A stretch of DNA of 16,034 nt from Methanobacteriota archaeon (lineage in GTDB: Archaea; Thermoplasmatota; Poseidoniia; Poseidoniales; Thalassarchaeaceae). Where the stretch lies: NCBI GenBank assembly GCA_002712575.1, contig PATZ01000036.1, positions 3,449 through 19,482 of the forward strand, given 5' to 3'. Numbering within the stretch: the first letter of the stretch is position 1; each line of letters opens with the position of its first letter. A program made the translations under genes and the position numbers. The notes beneath the pieces were generated by a model. The model was not told where the DNA came from and made no database searches. It saw nothing but the letters and a program-made list of their open reading frames with translations. Positions 1-7,585 of this stretch are shown in pieces.

Positions 1-446
1 AGGGTTTGCCGATTGGATTAGGAGAACCATGGTTTGATGGTTTAGAACCATCATTGGCACGTGGATTGATGGCAATTCCCGGCGCTAGAGCAGTTGAATT
101 CTCTCATGGAGTAAATTCTTCCTTGATGCGCGGATCAGAGCATAATGATGAATGGATAAATGGTGAGGAAAAACCTACTCTAAAAAATTCAGGAAAGAGA
201 CTAGTAGATGGTGCTTTAGGAGGACGTTCAACAGGATCTCCTATGAGTGTCAAAATTCACTTCAAGCCACCAAGTAGCATACCCAAAGAACAATTTACTT
301 TACATCTTCCAAGCAATGAAGTCAGGTCTTTGAAAGTTGGCGGAAGACATGACCCAGTTTTAGGCCCAAGAGCAGTCCCCGTAGTGGAGGCAGTGGCCAT
401 GCTGATAATAGCTGATTTAGGGATTATTGGAGAATATATTAGATAA
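1..446 (+). CDS. aroC: Chorismate synthase, C-terminal part (5' end outside window)
   Basis: Last step of the shikimate pathway: it converts 5-enolpyruvylshikimate-3-phosphate to chorismate using reduced FMN, in the cytoplasm. Only about the last 148 residues are here; the family is usually around 350-400 residues. The frame is open to the window edge, so the TTG at base 6 is an internal Leu codon, not a start. Family blocks visible in order are GLGEPWFDGLE, a GSEHND block, GALGGRSTGSP, FKPPSSI, and the C-terminal GRHDPVLGPRAVPVVEA signature containing the conserved Arg-His pair. The stop codon (444-446) directly abuts the stop of the convergent membrane-protein gene, with no intergenic base. 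The fragment looks intact and normal, and I see no frameshift. Confidence 0.95.
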   Translation, partial: GLPIGLGEPWFDGLEPSLARGLMAIPGARAVEFSHGVNSSLMRGSEHNDEWINGEEKPTLKNSGKRLVDGALGGRSTGSPMSVKIHFKPPSSIPKEQFTLHLPSNEVRSLKVGGRHDPVLGPRAVPVVEAVAMLIIADLGIIGEYIR

Positions 447-1379
447 TTAGTTGGTTTTTTTATCTCTAAATTGTTGTATCCTGAGTGGTAGATTTACAGC
501 AAAAGAACCTGCAATTATCATAAAAATAACCATTGTACCTAAAGCGACACCATAAACACTGGTTAATTCAACACTTTCTCTAAGTCTATTGGCTGAGACC
601 GGATCTAACACTCCAATCATTGCAGGAATTATACGATTAATGAATAGTGTAAGTAGAGCAACAATACCAGCTATTGAGGGAGCAATCAGCAGAGATCTAT
701 GATAACGAGAGGTAATTTTCTGTATACCCATTACATATACTTCTCCGGTTCTTATTGATGTGTCGAGCATAGAAAATCTAATTATTCCACTAGAAAGTTC
801 AATGAACATAACCAGAAATATTGCATATAAAATAAGAAGGAATTTTTGAGCTATTTCTCCTTCTGGAAGAAAACTGAGGCCGAATTCTACTTTACTTCCT
901 GCAAATCTTATTGTTACAATTATTAGCATACAATAAGAAACCAATAGAGCTCTTTGATCTCTTTGAAATACACCATACATTCCACCAATTAGTCCTATTG
1001 CAATTATTATGAAATGTAATAGCCCTCCAACAAATCCCAATCCTATCATATTGGAAATAGCAAACCATGCTGTTCCGGTAACTGGAGTTATCATGAAAGT
1101 TAGGAAACACAATAGAACCAATGTGATTGATGAGGCCAATTGTAATGAAGTTACCATCCTATCTGGAGGGAGAAATTTCATTGAACTTATCACTGGACCT
1201 CCAAAGATTGATTCCACCCAGCCAGGTATATGAACCTCTGGAATGGCATCGACAGGAATTTCTGTATTCTGTTTTTGTCGACCAGCAGCGGCCTTCCTGC
1301 TTGGAGCTGAAGAGCGGAGCGTAGTACTATCATACAGATGTGCGGTATCACTAGTTTTGGGTTTATTTTCTTCTGCCAT
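447..1379 (-). CDS. Six-helix membrane protein, last gene of the MoxR/DUF58 operon
   Basis: I do not recognise a named family. The 310-residue protein has a hydrophilic N-terminus of about 75 residues rich in Ser, Lys and Arg, then about six membrane segments (roughly residues 80-100, 115-138, 145-160, 177-200, 229-256 and 274-296), and a short basic tail. I chose the ATG at 1379 over the TTG three bases upstream, because a GAGGTG Shine-Dalgarno sits five bases before the ATG and overlaps the TGA stop of the DUF58 gene. That arrangement implies translational coupling. Its place after MoxR and DUF58 suggests it is the membrane partner of that complex, perhaps anchoring it; this is inference from context. 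MoxR/DUF58 operons often carry a transglutaminase or VWA protein here, and this gene resembles neither. Confidence 0.8.
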   Translation of the reverse strand: MAEENKPKTSDTAHLYDSTTLRSSAPSRKAAAGRQKQNTEIPVDAIPEVHIPGWVESIFGGPVISSMKFLPPDRMVTSLQLASSITLVLLCFLTFMITPVTGTAWFAISNMIGLGFVGGLLHFIIIAIGLIGGMYGVFQRDQRALLVSYCMLIIVTIRFAGSKVEFGLSFLPEGEIAQKFLLILYAIFLVMFIELSSGIIRFSMLDTSIRTGEVYVMGIQKITSRYHRSLLIAPSIAGIVALLTLFINRIIPAMIGVLDPVSANRLRESVELTSVYGVALGTMVIFMIIAGSFAVNLPLRIQQFRDKKTN

Positions 1380-1384
1380 CAAAA

Positions 1385-1390
1385 CACCTC
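1385..1390 (-). promoter_or_regulatory. Ribosome binding site GAGGTG overlapping the DUF58 stop
   Basis: On the minus strand the sequence reads TGAGGTGTTTTGATG. The Shine-Dalgarno shares bases with the TGA stop of the DUF58 gene and lies five bases before the ATG. It decides the start of the six-helix membrane protein and indicates coupled translation. Confidence 0.75.
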
Positions 1391-2708
1391 AAAATCCTCT
1401 AGCGCCAGTAAGGGCAGTATTAAGCATCATATCTGGTTCCCAATCCATTACGTATGCACCCAATCCTCTTAACTCTGCCATCAAAATATCTCTCTCAGTC
1501 TTAAGGACTTCATATCCAGTCCTATCTAATCTTCTAGCATCAAATTCAAATTCTAAGCTACTAGGAGATAATACTGTAACTTCAAAATTCCTTGATCTTA
1601 AATCTCTAACAGCATCAACTATAGTTGGATCTTCTTCTAGAGGAGATAGTAATATAACCGGACTACCTCTATTAATATGCGGCATTATTCTATTAGTTAC
1701 AATCTTCAATGGAGTGTTTCCTTTTGCCATTGAACCTGCTAATTTAGTTAATAAAACATACAACTGTTTTTTACCGGTGTCTCTATCTACAGAAGTTATT
1801 TCGTCTCCATATAACACTAAACCGACAGAATCCCTTCGAGCTAAAAAATATTGTGAAAGACTTGCTGCAGCTCTTGTGCTATAAACCAAAGAATTCCTAC
1901 TAACTGGCCCTGTTTCGCTAATCTTCCTGCTATCAACTATTATTATAATATCACTAACAGCGTCTTTTTCAAATTCATTTACCATCATTTTTCCATCTTG
2001 CCTAGCAGTAGCTTTCCAATTTACTTTCTTCATTGGATCTCCTGGAATATATTCTCTTAGGTTGTAAAAATTTGAACCTTCTCCTGGATTTCGAATATTA
2101 ACAGCACCAGTGAAAATCTTTGGAACTCTGCTCTTTATCATGGCATCTTTAATATCTTCCATTTTGGGAAAAACAAGGAAATCTTCATACAAATGTATTT
2201 CCTTTTCATTGTGAAATAATCCAAAAGCGTCCTGCACCCTTACACATACTGGGCCAATCGTATAAAATCCCCTCAATGGAGTCTCTATAGTGTAAGAAAT
2301 CTCAGTTTCTCTTTGAGGGCCTAATTCCATCAACACATAATTAGCCCCCTTCTTTATCCTCATTACTTCGGGCACCCTATCTCGAACTTCCAATACTTTA
2401 GAGGTATTTGATCTATTTTGAAGTCTTAAGGATACATCTATTTCGCCATCTTCGAAAATTCTAGAAGAAGAAACTTTGCGCATGGCCAAGATATTTTGTA
2501 ATTCTATTCCTTCATCACTCTGTGCATCATCTATTCTTCTACCTGATGATGAAACATCTGCGTGACTGGTACGAAACGCGGCCCATGTCAAGAAAGAAAG
2601 TAAAACTACTGCAACAGTAACTAATTGTTGATTTCGCAAAACTAAACCTAGGAGATATAGAGCCACCGCTAAAGATGCGAACATCGCGGATTTTCTACTC
2701 CATGCCAT
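1389..2708 (-). CDS. DUF58 domain protein (MoxR-associated)
   Basis: DUF58 proteins are partners of MoxR AAA+ ATPases; their C-terminal half folds like a von Willebrand A domain. This 439-residue protein has two N-terminal membrane segments (about residues 9-24 and 28-46). A beta-rich middle region follows, with the typical TPLRGFYTIGPVCVRVQDAFGLF-like stretch at about 143-165. The DUF58 signature is at about 209-246 (EGSNFYNLREYIPGDP, then VNWKATAR). A hydrophobic strand ends in VDSRKISE at about 258-265, a MIDAS-like position of VWA folds. A GGTGGG ribosome site precedes the ATG. The gene lies 24 bases after the MoxR gene. The membrane segments place the domain at the membrane, probably facing the cytoplasm where MoxR acts; the biological target is unknown. 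Confidence 0.92.
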   Translation of the reverse strand: MAWSRKSAMFASLAVALYLLGLVLRNQQLVTVAVVLLSFLTWAAFRTSHADVSSSGRRIDDAQSDEGIELQNILAMRKVSSSRIFEDGEIDVSLRLQNRSNTSKVLEVRDRVPEVMRIKKGANYVLMELGPQRETEISYTIETPLRGFYTIGPVCVRVQDAFGLFHNEKEIHLYEDFLVFPKMEDIKDAMIKSRVPKIFTGAVNIRNPGEGSNFYNLREYIPGDPMKKVNWKATARQDGKMMVNEFEKDAVSDIIIIVDSRKISETGPVSRNSLVYSTRAAASLSQYFLARRDSVGLVLYGDEITSVDRDTGKKQLYVLLTKLAGSMAKGNTPLKIVTNRIMPHINRGSPVILLSPLEEDPTIVDAVRDLRSRNFEVTVLSPSSLEFEFDARRLDRTGYEVLKTERDILMAELRGLGAYVMDWEPDMMLNTALTGARGF

Positions 2709-2732
2709 AATCCCACCAACTCCGTAGAATAT

Positions 2733-3788
2733 TCAAACAGTTGGAACTGGAACAGTCCTCAAAATTTCTTTGATTATGTCTTCAGTGTTTACTCCTTTTA
2801 TTTGATGTTCTGGTTTGAGTATTAAACGATGTGCTACTGCTAAATTAGCTATTGATTTTACATCATCGGGAGTAACAAAATCACGTCCCCTCATTGCAGC
2901 AGCCGCACGACTGGTTTTCAACAAAGCTTGTGAACCACGAGGTGATGATCCCACTAGAACTTGATTATGTTCACGTGTTTGAGTGACTATTTCAACCATA
3001 TACATTCTAACTGCAGGATCAACATAAACATCTTCTATTGCTTGCTGCATTGCAACTACCCGCGCTGGATCTGTAATAGTTTCAACCTCAACTGCATCTT
3101 TCTTTCTTGCAATACGTCGTGATAATATTTCATCTTCATCGGAACGGCTAGGATAACCAACACTCATTTTGAACATGAATCTGTCAAGTTGAGCCTCTGG
3201 TAATGGATACGTACCTTCTTGTTCGACTGGGTTCTGTGTAGCCATTGTCAAGAATGGTGCTGGTAATTTATGAGTTACTGTACCAATAGTCACCTGCTTC
3301 TCTTGCATAGCTTCTAAAAGGGCTGCTTGAGTCTTGGGAGGGGCTCTATTGATCTCATCAGACAAAAGGAGATTACAAAATATAGGTCCTGGTTTAAATG
3401 TAAATTCACCTTTCTTAGCGTCATAGATATTTGTTCCTGTAATATCTGCAGGTAGTAAATCTGGAGTGAATTGAACTCTCTTAAAGTCACAACCTAGTGC
3501 ATCAGCGAATGTATTGGTCATCAGAGTTTTTGCTAAACCTGGATAATCTTCGAAGAGAAGGTTTCCGTTGGACAGAATATTAACTAATACGTTATCAATA
3601 ACATGTGATTTACCAATAATTACTTTCTGAACTTCTGAGCCAATTGCTTGAGCAATCGCTCCAACTGCTGTTAACTTTTCATTTGTTTTTGATGAGCCGC
3701 GAGCTTCGGCTGCCTTCTTAGCATAAGCAGCATCTGTGGTATTTGAGGGCGGTGCTGGTGGTGCATCGGTTGGTGGTGTTGCATTCAT
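2733..3788 (-). CDS. MoxR-family AAA+ ATPase
   Basis: A cytoplasmic AAA+ chaperone-like ATPase of the MoxR group, which uses ATP hydrolysis to remodel or activate partner complexes. At 351 residues it is close to family length, with a 45-residue Pro/Ala/Thr-rich N-terminal tail ahead of the core. Visible motifs: a Walker A variant EDYPGLAKT at about 80-88, Walker B LLLSDEIN at about 140-147, sensor-1 ATQNP at about 183-187, and EGTYPLPEAQLDRF at 191-204, typical of MoxR proteins and containing the Arg expected near the subunit interface. SSPRGSQALLKTSRA and FVTPDDVK appear in the lid domain. A GGAGAT ribosome site precedes the ATG. It lies between the DUF4350 and DUF58 genes, as in many archaeal and bacterial MoxR/DUF58 modules. 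Confidence 0.96.
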   Translation of the reverse strand: MNATPPTDAPPAPPSNTTDAAYAKKAAEARGSSKTNEKLTAVGAIAQAIGSEVQKVIIGKSHVIDNVLVNILSNGNLLFEDYPGLAKTLMTNTFADALGCDFKRVQFTPDLLPADITGTNIYDAKKGEFTFKPGPIFCNLLLSDEINRAPPKTQAALLEAMQEKQVTIGTVTHKLPAPFLTMATQNPVEQEGTYPLPEAQLDRFMFKMSVGYPSRSDEDEILSRRIARKKDAVEVETITDPARVVAMQQAIEDVYVDPAVRMYMVEIVTQTREHNQVLVGSSPRGSQALLKTSRAAAAMRGRDFVTPDDVKSIANLAVAHRLILKPEHQIKGVNTEDIIKEILRTVPVPTV

Positions 3789-3806
3789 ATTTATATCTCC
3801 ATTTCA

Positions 3807-5471
3807 TTAATTTTTCTTACCCCAACGACGAATTGCCTGCATCATCTGGCGTAACTCCTTGGGCGTGTATGTACGGCTTTGGCTATAAGCCAATTCCACA
3901 AGACGTGGATCTCCAATCATTGACTGGACTTCTGCCGGGGGTTTTGTTGCCATTTGATCACGAGACAAATCGTGATGGACTCTGATCTTGGTAAATAGTG
4001 CCTGTTGGACACGTGCCCTATATGTTTTAGGATCTAGCTTCTCGGGTCTTTCGGAAAATCTGGTTAAATCGAAGACGTGGCGCCAATTTTCTTTTTGTGG
4101 AACCACCATCATTGCTACTAATAATAGTAGTCCGACATTTAGAACCACTAACCATTTCAAGAAGGTATTAGAAGTTAACAAAACAATTGTACCCATAGTT
4201 TCAACAAATGGGGCCGAAATTACACCAGTGATATGACGACTTTCATCAAATACTATTTGAAAATTTGATTTATCTCCTGCAAAGTCACCGTTCTTAATTT
4301 TTGCAGATAATTCTGAATTATCAAATTCCATCATATCATAAATCAATGCATTGAAATAATTGCCATTACCTAACCAATCGCTATTGCTATTGATTTCCTG
4401 ATTCCAACAGTTTTCAACGATACATGATTCTCGCAAACCTGTTTTCTTTGCTTCGTCTAAAGTCCATAAACGATTTGAAAATGCTTCTTCATCTGCGACA
4501 AAGGTGATACTTCCAGAAACGGATAATTCACCAACTCCTCCGGAGAGTGTGCTTCCACTACCGCCACTACTCACTTGATCTAACACTGTAATATTATGAT
4601 AATCAAAACGCATAATTAATTTTAGATCCCCAGGTGCTGGATTCAAAGGATCACCAGGATCTCTATTCCCCTGAGTATCAATAAAAGCAGAAGTAGATGC
4701 AGTTCCAAGTGTCATTATTGCCCTATGGTCTGGATCAGTGATATCCCTAGTTGAAGGTTCAAACTTGAGTCCCGTAGGAGCCCTTAACATAACTGGCATA
4801 CGACAATCTATTGGTTTATTGGTACTAAGACTAAATGCGGAACAACCTTGTCTTAATGCGGCTGTAGGCATACTATCAATATCTTGTCCGACAGAAGCAA
4901 CAGTCCACACATTCCTCCATGTTACTATCTGACCACCATTAGCATCTCTTTTGACTTCTCCAGATTCATCGAATTCAACCCAATGTTGATTTTGATCAAG
5001 TAGTCCTCCGACAAATTTGCCTTTATCTTCATCGAATTTATAATCGAAGTAAGTTACTCCAAATTTATTGGATAAAAGATTTGCATTAGAATTATCAGAT
5101 GCAACTATTACTTTTCCTCCTTTTTCGGTGACGAATTTGTATATCTCTTCTGCTTCTGTCTCATCGATTGGTTTTTCTGGTCCAATTATCAACAACATAG
5201 TCCTATGAGGATCTTTCCAATCATTTACCAACATAGGCGTAGACATAGTATTTGCAATGAAATAGTGCTGTTCGTCATCAAGACTGTTGCGCATGTCTGT
5301 TAATTGGGCTAATTGATATATCTCACTATCTCCCGTAGCATATGCAGAATAGGCCGTTTCCTTACCTGCAACGAATAACATTGGTAAAATCAAAAGTAAA
5401 ACTACTGTGACTGTGAGTGAACTGACTACAATAGTCGAGAATCTTTCCTCATCAGTTTTTTCTTCAGTCAT
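3807..5471 (-). CDS. DUF4350-type membrane protein, first gene of the MoxR/DUF58 operon
   Basis: A 554-residue protein with one N-terminal membrane helix (about residues 12-34), a large extracytoplasmic region, a second helix at about 428-457 and a basic cytoplasmic tail of about 95 residues. The region after the first helix has the DUF4350 pattern: TMLLIIGPEKPIDETEAEEI followed by FVTEKGGKVIVAS, a strand-turn-helix ending in a Gly-Gly turn as in GATase-like folds. A Gly/Ser-rich patch (GGVG, SSGGSGS) lies mid-protein. DUF4350 proteins commonly precede MoxR and DUF58; their role is unknown. I chose the ATG at 5471; the frame also has a TTG nine bases earlier, but a weak GAGTTGAT lies between and no ribosome site precedes the TTG. 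The gene could also be leaderless. Eighteen bases separate its stop from the MoxR start. Confidence 0.8.
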   Translation of the reverse strand: MTEEKTDEERFSTIVVSSLTVTVVLLLILPMLFVAGKETAYSAYATGDSEIYQLAQLTDMRNSLDDEQHYFIANTMSTPMLVNDWKDPHRTMLLIIGPEKPIDETEAEEIYKFVTEKGGKVIVASDNSNANLLSNKFGVTYFDYKFDEDKGKFVGGLLDQNQHWVEFDESGEVKRDANGGQIVTWRNVWTVASVGQDIDSMPTAALRQGCSAFSLSTNKPIDCRMPVMLRAPTGLKFEPSTRDITDPDHRAIMTLGTASTSAFIDTQGNRDPGDPLNPAPGDLKLIMRFDYHNITVLDQVSSGGSGSTLSGGVGELSVSGSITFVADEEAFSNRLWTLDEAKKTGLRESCIVENCWNQEINSNSDWLGNGNYFNALIYDMMEFDNSELSAKIKNGDFAGDKSNFQIVFDESRHITGVISAPFVETMGTIVLLTSNTFLKWLVVLNVGLLLLVAMMVVPQKENWRHVFDLTRFSERPEKLDPKTYRARVQQALFTKIRVHHDLSRDQMATKPPAEVQSMIGDPRLVELAYSQSRTYTPKELRQMMQAIRRWGKKN

Positions 5472-5500
5472 CTTAATCAACTCTAATTAAAATAAAATAA

Positions 5501-5515
5501 GTAGGTAGCACCTAC
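5501..5515. promoter_or_regulatory. Perfect dyad GTAGGT-AGC-ACCTAC upstream of the MoxR operon
   Basis: A perfect 6-bp inverted repeat with a 3-base spacer lies 30-44 bases before the ATG of the DUF4350 gene. On the minus strand it is followed by an AT-rich TTATTTTATTTTAATT block that could hold the TATA box of a leaderless promoter. In that case the dyad covers the BRE position and would suit an operator. A second AT-rich block further upstream (about 5541-5552) is an alternative TATA site, which would put the dyad in the 5' leader. No other gene start nearby could use it. The regulator is unknown. Confidence 0.4.
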
Positions 5516-5644
5516 AATGCCTTTGCGACAATAGAATTACAATTATATGTTATTGCCCAAAGTTTCTTGAAAAATTTCCAATTAATAATCATAAGTTTAT
5601 TTTTTACATCTTCTTAGTATAACTTTTTTTTATTTTTTTTGTCT

Positions 5645-6601
5645 TTATTGAGTGTTATTTCTTCTAGTAAAAACAAGTGCAGTAAGAACGCAAGAAATTA
5701 TTGAAAGTAGGCTTGCTGAGGGCAGGCTTGAGCCAACAACTTCGGTCGTAGTCGTAGTGTCATCTACAGAATCCACAGGCCCTGTATTATCGGATAAAGA
5801 AGGATCAATCGTAATTTGAACTTCATCGATACTAACAGCTGATGAGGCTCCTGTATTCATTGCACCATTGGAGGCTATAGAAACTTCTACCTTACAAGTT
5901 CTCTTTGGATGGCTTTCAGAGGCAGTTAATTCCAGATCTGCTTGAGTCGTTTGACCTGGATTAAGATTCTTAGTCATTAGTGAATCTAGTCCATTATTAG
6001 GAGTCAATAATGGACAATTATCAGAAATATCAACATCTCCGACTCTATCTTCGATATTTCCAATATTTACTACAGAAACTCTCAAGGGAGTCGAAGTACC
6101 TGCATTCATAGGACCAACTGGATCAGTGATTTGTAAGTCTAGAGAATATACTATTGGTATTATCAATTTTCCTTCAGCATCTTTGGAGGAGGGAGATAGT
6201 TGAGGAGTTCCTTGTAATGATACGACTTTTGCAGTTATTAGGAAATCTTCTTGAGTTTTAGCAGCAAAATCGAGAACATTGATATTTGTTACTTCGAGTT
6301 TGAATGATTCATTAGAATTGGCGGCAACTGTAGCATCGGATGGACCAGTGAAAGTACCTTGAAATGGACCTTCAAACTCAAACTCTAAATCCATTGAAAG
6401 AAATCCATTATTAGATATTATAAAAGTTACAGATGCCTTTCCATCATCAGAAATATCAAATGGTTCACTTGAGTCATCATTTTCGAAATCTATTTCAATA
6501 TCCCATGGGTAAATATCTCCTTGGGACTGTACTGAGGGAATAGTATTGAGAAGAAATAAAAAAAATATCATCAAACTGGAGTATTTGATTAAAGCCGACA
6601 T
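5645..6601 (-). CDS. Secreted Ig-like repeat protein with C-terminal anchor/sorting-like tail
   Basis: A 318-residue exported protein of unknown function. Residues 1-27 form a signal peptide (charged start, LMIFFLFLL core, SVQSQ cleavage region). The mature part is acidic and beta-rich, with two domains resembling CARDB or other Ig-like folds. Domain 1 includes ASVTFIISNNGFLSMDLEFEF, domain 2 PVGPMNAGTSTPLRVSVVNIGN. Near the end come an Asp/Thr-rich linker (DDTTTTTE), a hydrophobic helix (SLLSIISCVLTALVF) and a TRR tail. That layout is typical of archaeal surface proteins that are membrane-anchored or processed by an archaeosortase. I set the start at 6601: a frame-compatible ATG at 6631 lies inside the FAD gene, while GGAGAT sits five bases before 6601. 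One base separates it from the FAD-gene stop, so it is translated with the molybdenum hydroxylase. Confidence 0.82.
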   Translation of the reverse strand: MSALIKYSSLMIFFLFLLNTIPSVQSQGDIYPWDIEIDFENDDSSEPFDISDDGKASVTFIISNNGFLSMDLEFEFEGPFQGTFTGPSDATVAANSNESFKLEVTNINVLDFAAKTQEDFLITAKVVSLQGTPQLSPSSKDAEGKLIIPIVYSLDLQITDPVGPMNAGTSTPLRVSVVNIGNIEDRVGDVDISDNCPLLTPNNGLDSLMTKNLNPGQTTQADLELTASESHPKRTCKVEVSIASNGAMNTGASSAVSIDEVQITIDPSLSDNTGPVDSVDDTTTTTEVVGSSLPSASLLSIISCVLTALVFTRRNNTQ

Positions 6602-6602
6602 G

Positions 6603-7583
6603 TTATATCTCCAATAAGCCCTTGCTTGCACGTCTAGATAAAACTTTGACCATTTTTCTCCTGTAAGAGGGTTGAAACCAAGTATTCAAAACTGGTTTTA
6701 CAGATTTTCTAATTGATTCTGCTAACTCTTCTATACTATCACTTCCAGACCATGATTTTATTATTTTCTGAGATTCTTCAGAGTGGAAACGTGGTATTGA
6801 TTCTATTCCCGTAGTTGCAACACGAAGGTCGGAAGGACCTTTGTCTCCTTTCTTCCATAAAACTGCTACTCCTGCTTCTGGAAAATCCCAAGAGTCGCGT
6901 TGCGTAAGTTTTTGATAGTCCCCTTCCCATTCAAAAACATCATCTGGAAAGGTAATATGTGTTACTAATTCATCTTCCATTAGAATATTTTTTGTAATGC
7001 CATCTAATTTAAAAAAATCTTTGATTAATACTGAGCGATTACCTGTGGGCGATGCTAAGTAAATAGTTGCACCAAGACCCATTAATACAGGAGCCATATC
7101 AGCTTGATATGTCGCCACACAGAGAGTATTTTGGTTTGGAATCACTCTGCAATCGGCACCCGTACCGCAATCACATTTATGGCAATAATCAATAGATTCT
7201 CTCCATTCTTCTGATTGATTAAACCAAAAACAACGTGTATCTAGACATATATTACCTCCCAAAGTTGCTGAACGCCTAATCATAACACTAGCGACTAGAC
7301 TAGCAGATTTTGCAATTAAAGGATGAATCTCGGATGATTGTGAAATATCATAAAGTCTAGCCATGGCACCAATATGATTTTTAGAGATCTTATGTAAATC
7401 TTCTATTTTTGATAATGAAATAACATCAGATTTAGTATTAATATGCCATTTATAATTGGGTATTAAATCTGTCCCTCCTGCAATCCAATCATACTCTAAG
7501 TTCTGTCTCCTGAGTTCTTTCACGATCTCGAATGCTTCATCTAATGATGAGGGTGTGTGTAATTTGAATGGAGGCATTTTCAT
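6603..7583 (-). CDS. Molybdenum hydroxylase FAD subunit with 4-hydroxybenzoyl-CoA-reductase-like [4Fe-4S] loop
   Basis: Medium (beta) FAD-binding subunit of a xanthine-oxidase-family enzyme; it passes electrons between the iron-sulfur subunit and an external partner. At 326 residues it has normal length. FAD-binding motifs are AGGTDL at 35-40 and SATLGGN at 105-111. From 112 to 160 there is a Cys-rich insertion: Cys113, 118, 134, 137, 139, 145 and 155, within CLDTRCFWFNQSEEWR and CHKCDCGTGADCR. Ordinary xanthine or CO dehydrogenase FAD subunits lack it. The beta subunit of 4-hydroxybenzoyl-CoA reductase has such a loop with four Cys holding a [4Fe-4S] cluster. Cys118, 134, 145 and 155 are the likely ligands; 137 and 139 are extra. 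The start ATG at 7583 follows the large-subunit stop by two bases and has an AGGAATGAT ribosome site. Confidence 0.93.
   Translation of the reverse strand: MKMPPFKLHTPSSLDEAFEIVKELRRQNLEYDWIAGGTDLIPNYKWHINTKSDVISLSKIEDLHKISKNHIGAMARLYDISQSSEIHPLIAKSASLVASVMIRRSATLGGNICLDTRCFWFNQSEEWRESIDYCHKCDCGTGADCRVIPNQNTLCVATYQADMAPVLMGLGATIYLASPTGNRSVLIKDFFKLDGITKNILMEDELVTHITFPDDVFEWEGDYQKLTQRDSWDFPEAGVAVLWKKGDKGPSDLRVATTGIESIPRFHSEESQKIIKSWSGSDSIEELAESIRKSVKPVLNTWFQPSYRRKMVKVLSRRASKGLLEI
6607..6612 (-). promoter_or_regulatory. Ribosome binding site GGAGAT deciding the secreted-protein start
   Basis: The minus strand reads GGAGATATAACATG. The site lies inside the last codons of the FAD-subunit gene, five bases before the ATG at 6601. 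It selects this ATG over the earlier in-frame one at 6631, which would also put non-signal residues in front of the signal peptide. Confidence 0.75.
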
Positions 7584-7585
7584 AA

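Noticed and set aside
1243..1884. 213-codon open frame on the plus strand
   Set aside because: It crosses the junction between the six-helix protein and DUF58 genes antisense, shows no family motif, and both genes beneath it have clear ribosome sites and recognisable features.
5621..5640. T-tract as terminator of the secreted-protein transcript
   Set aside because: The T-run is on the plus strand; in the minus-strand transcript it would be an A-run, not the U-run expected of archaeal terminators.
6602..6631. Longer start (ATG 6631) for the secreted protein
   Set aside because: It would add ten residues ahead of a well-formed signal peptide and overlap the FAD gene; the strong ribosome site serves ATG 6601.
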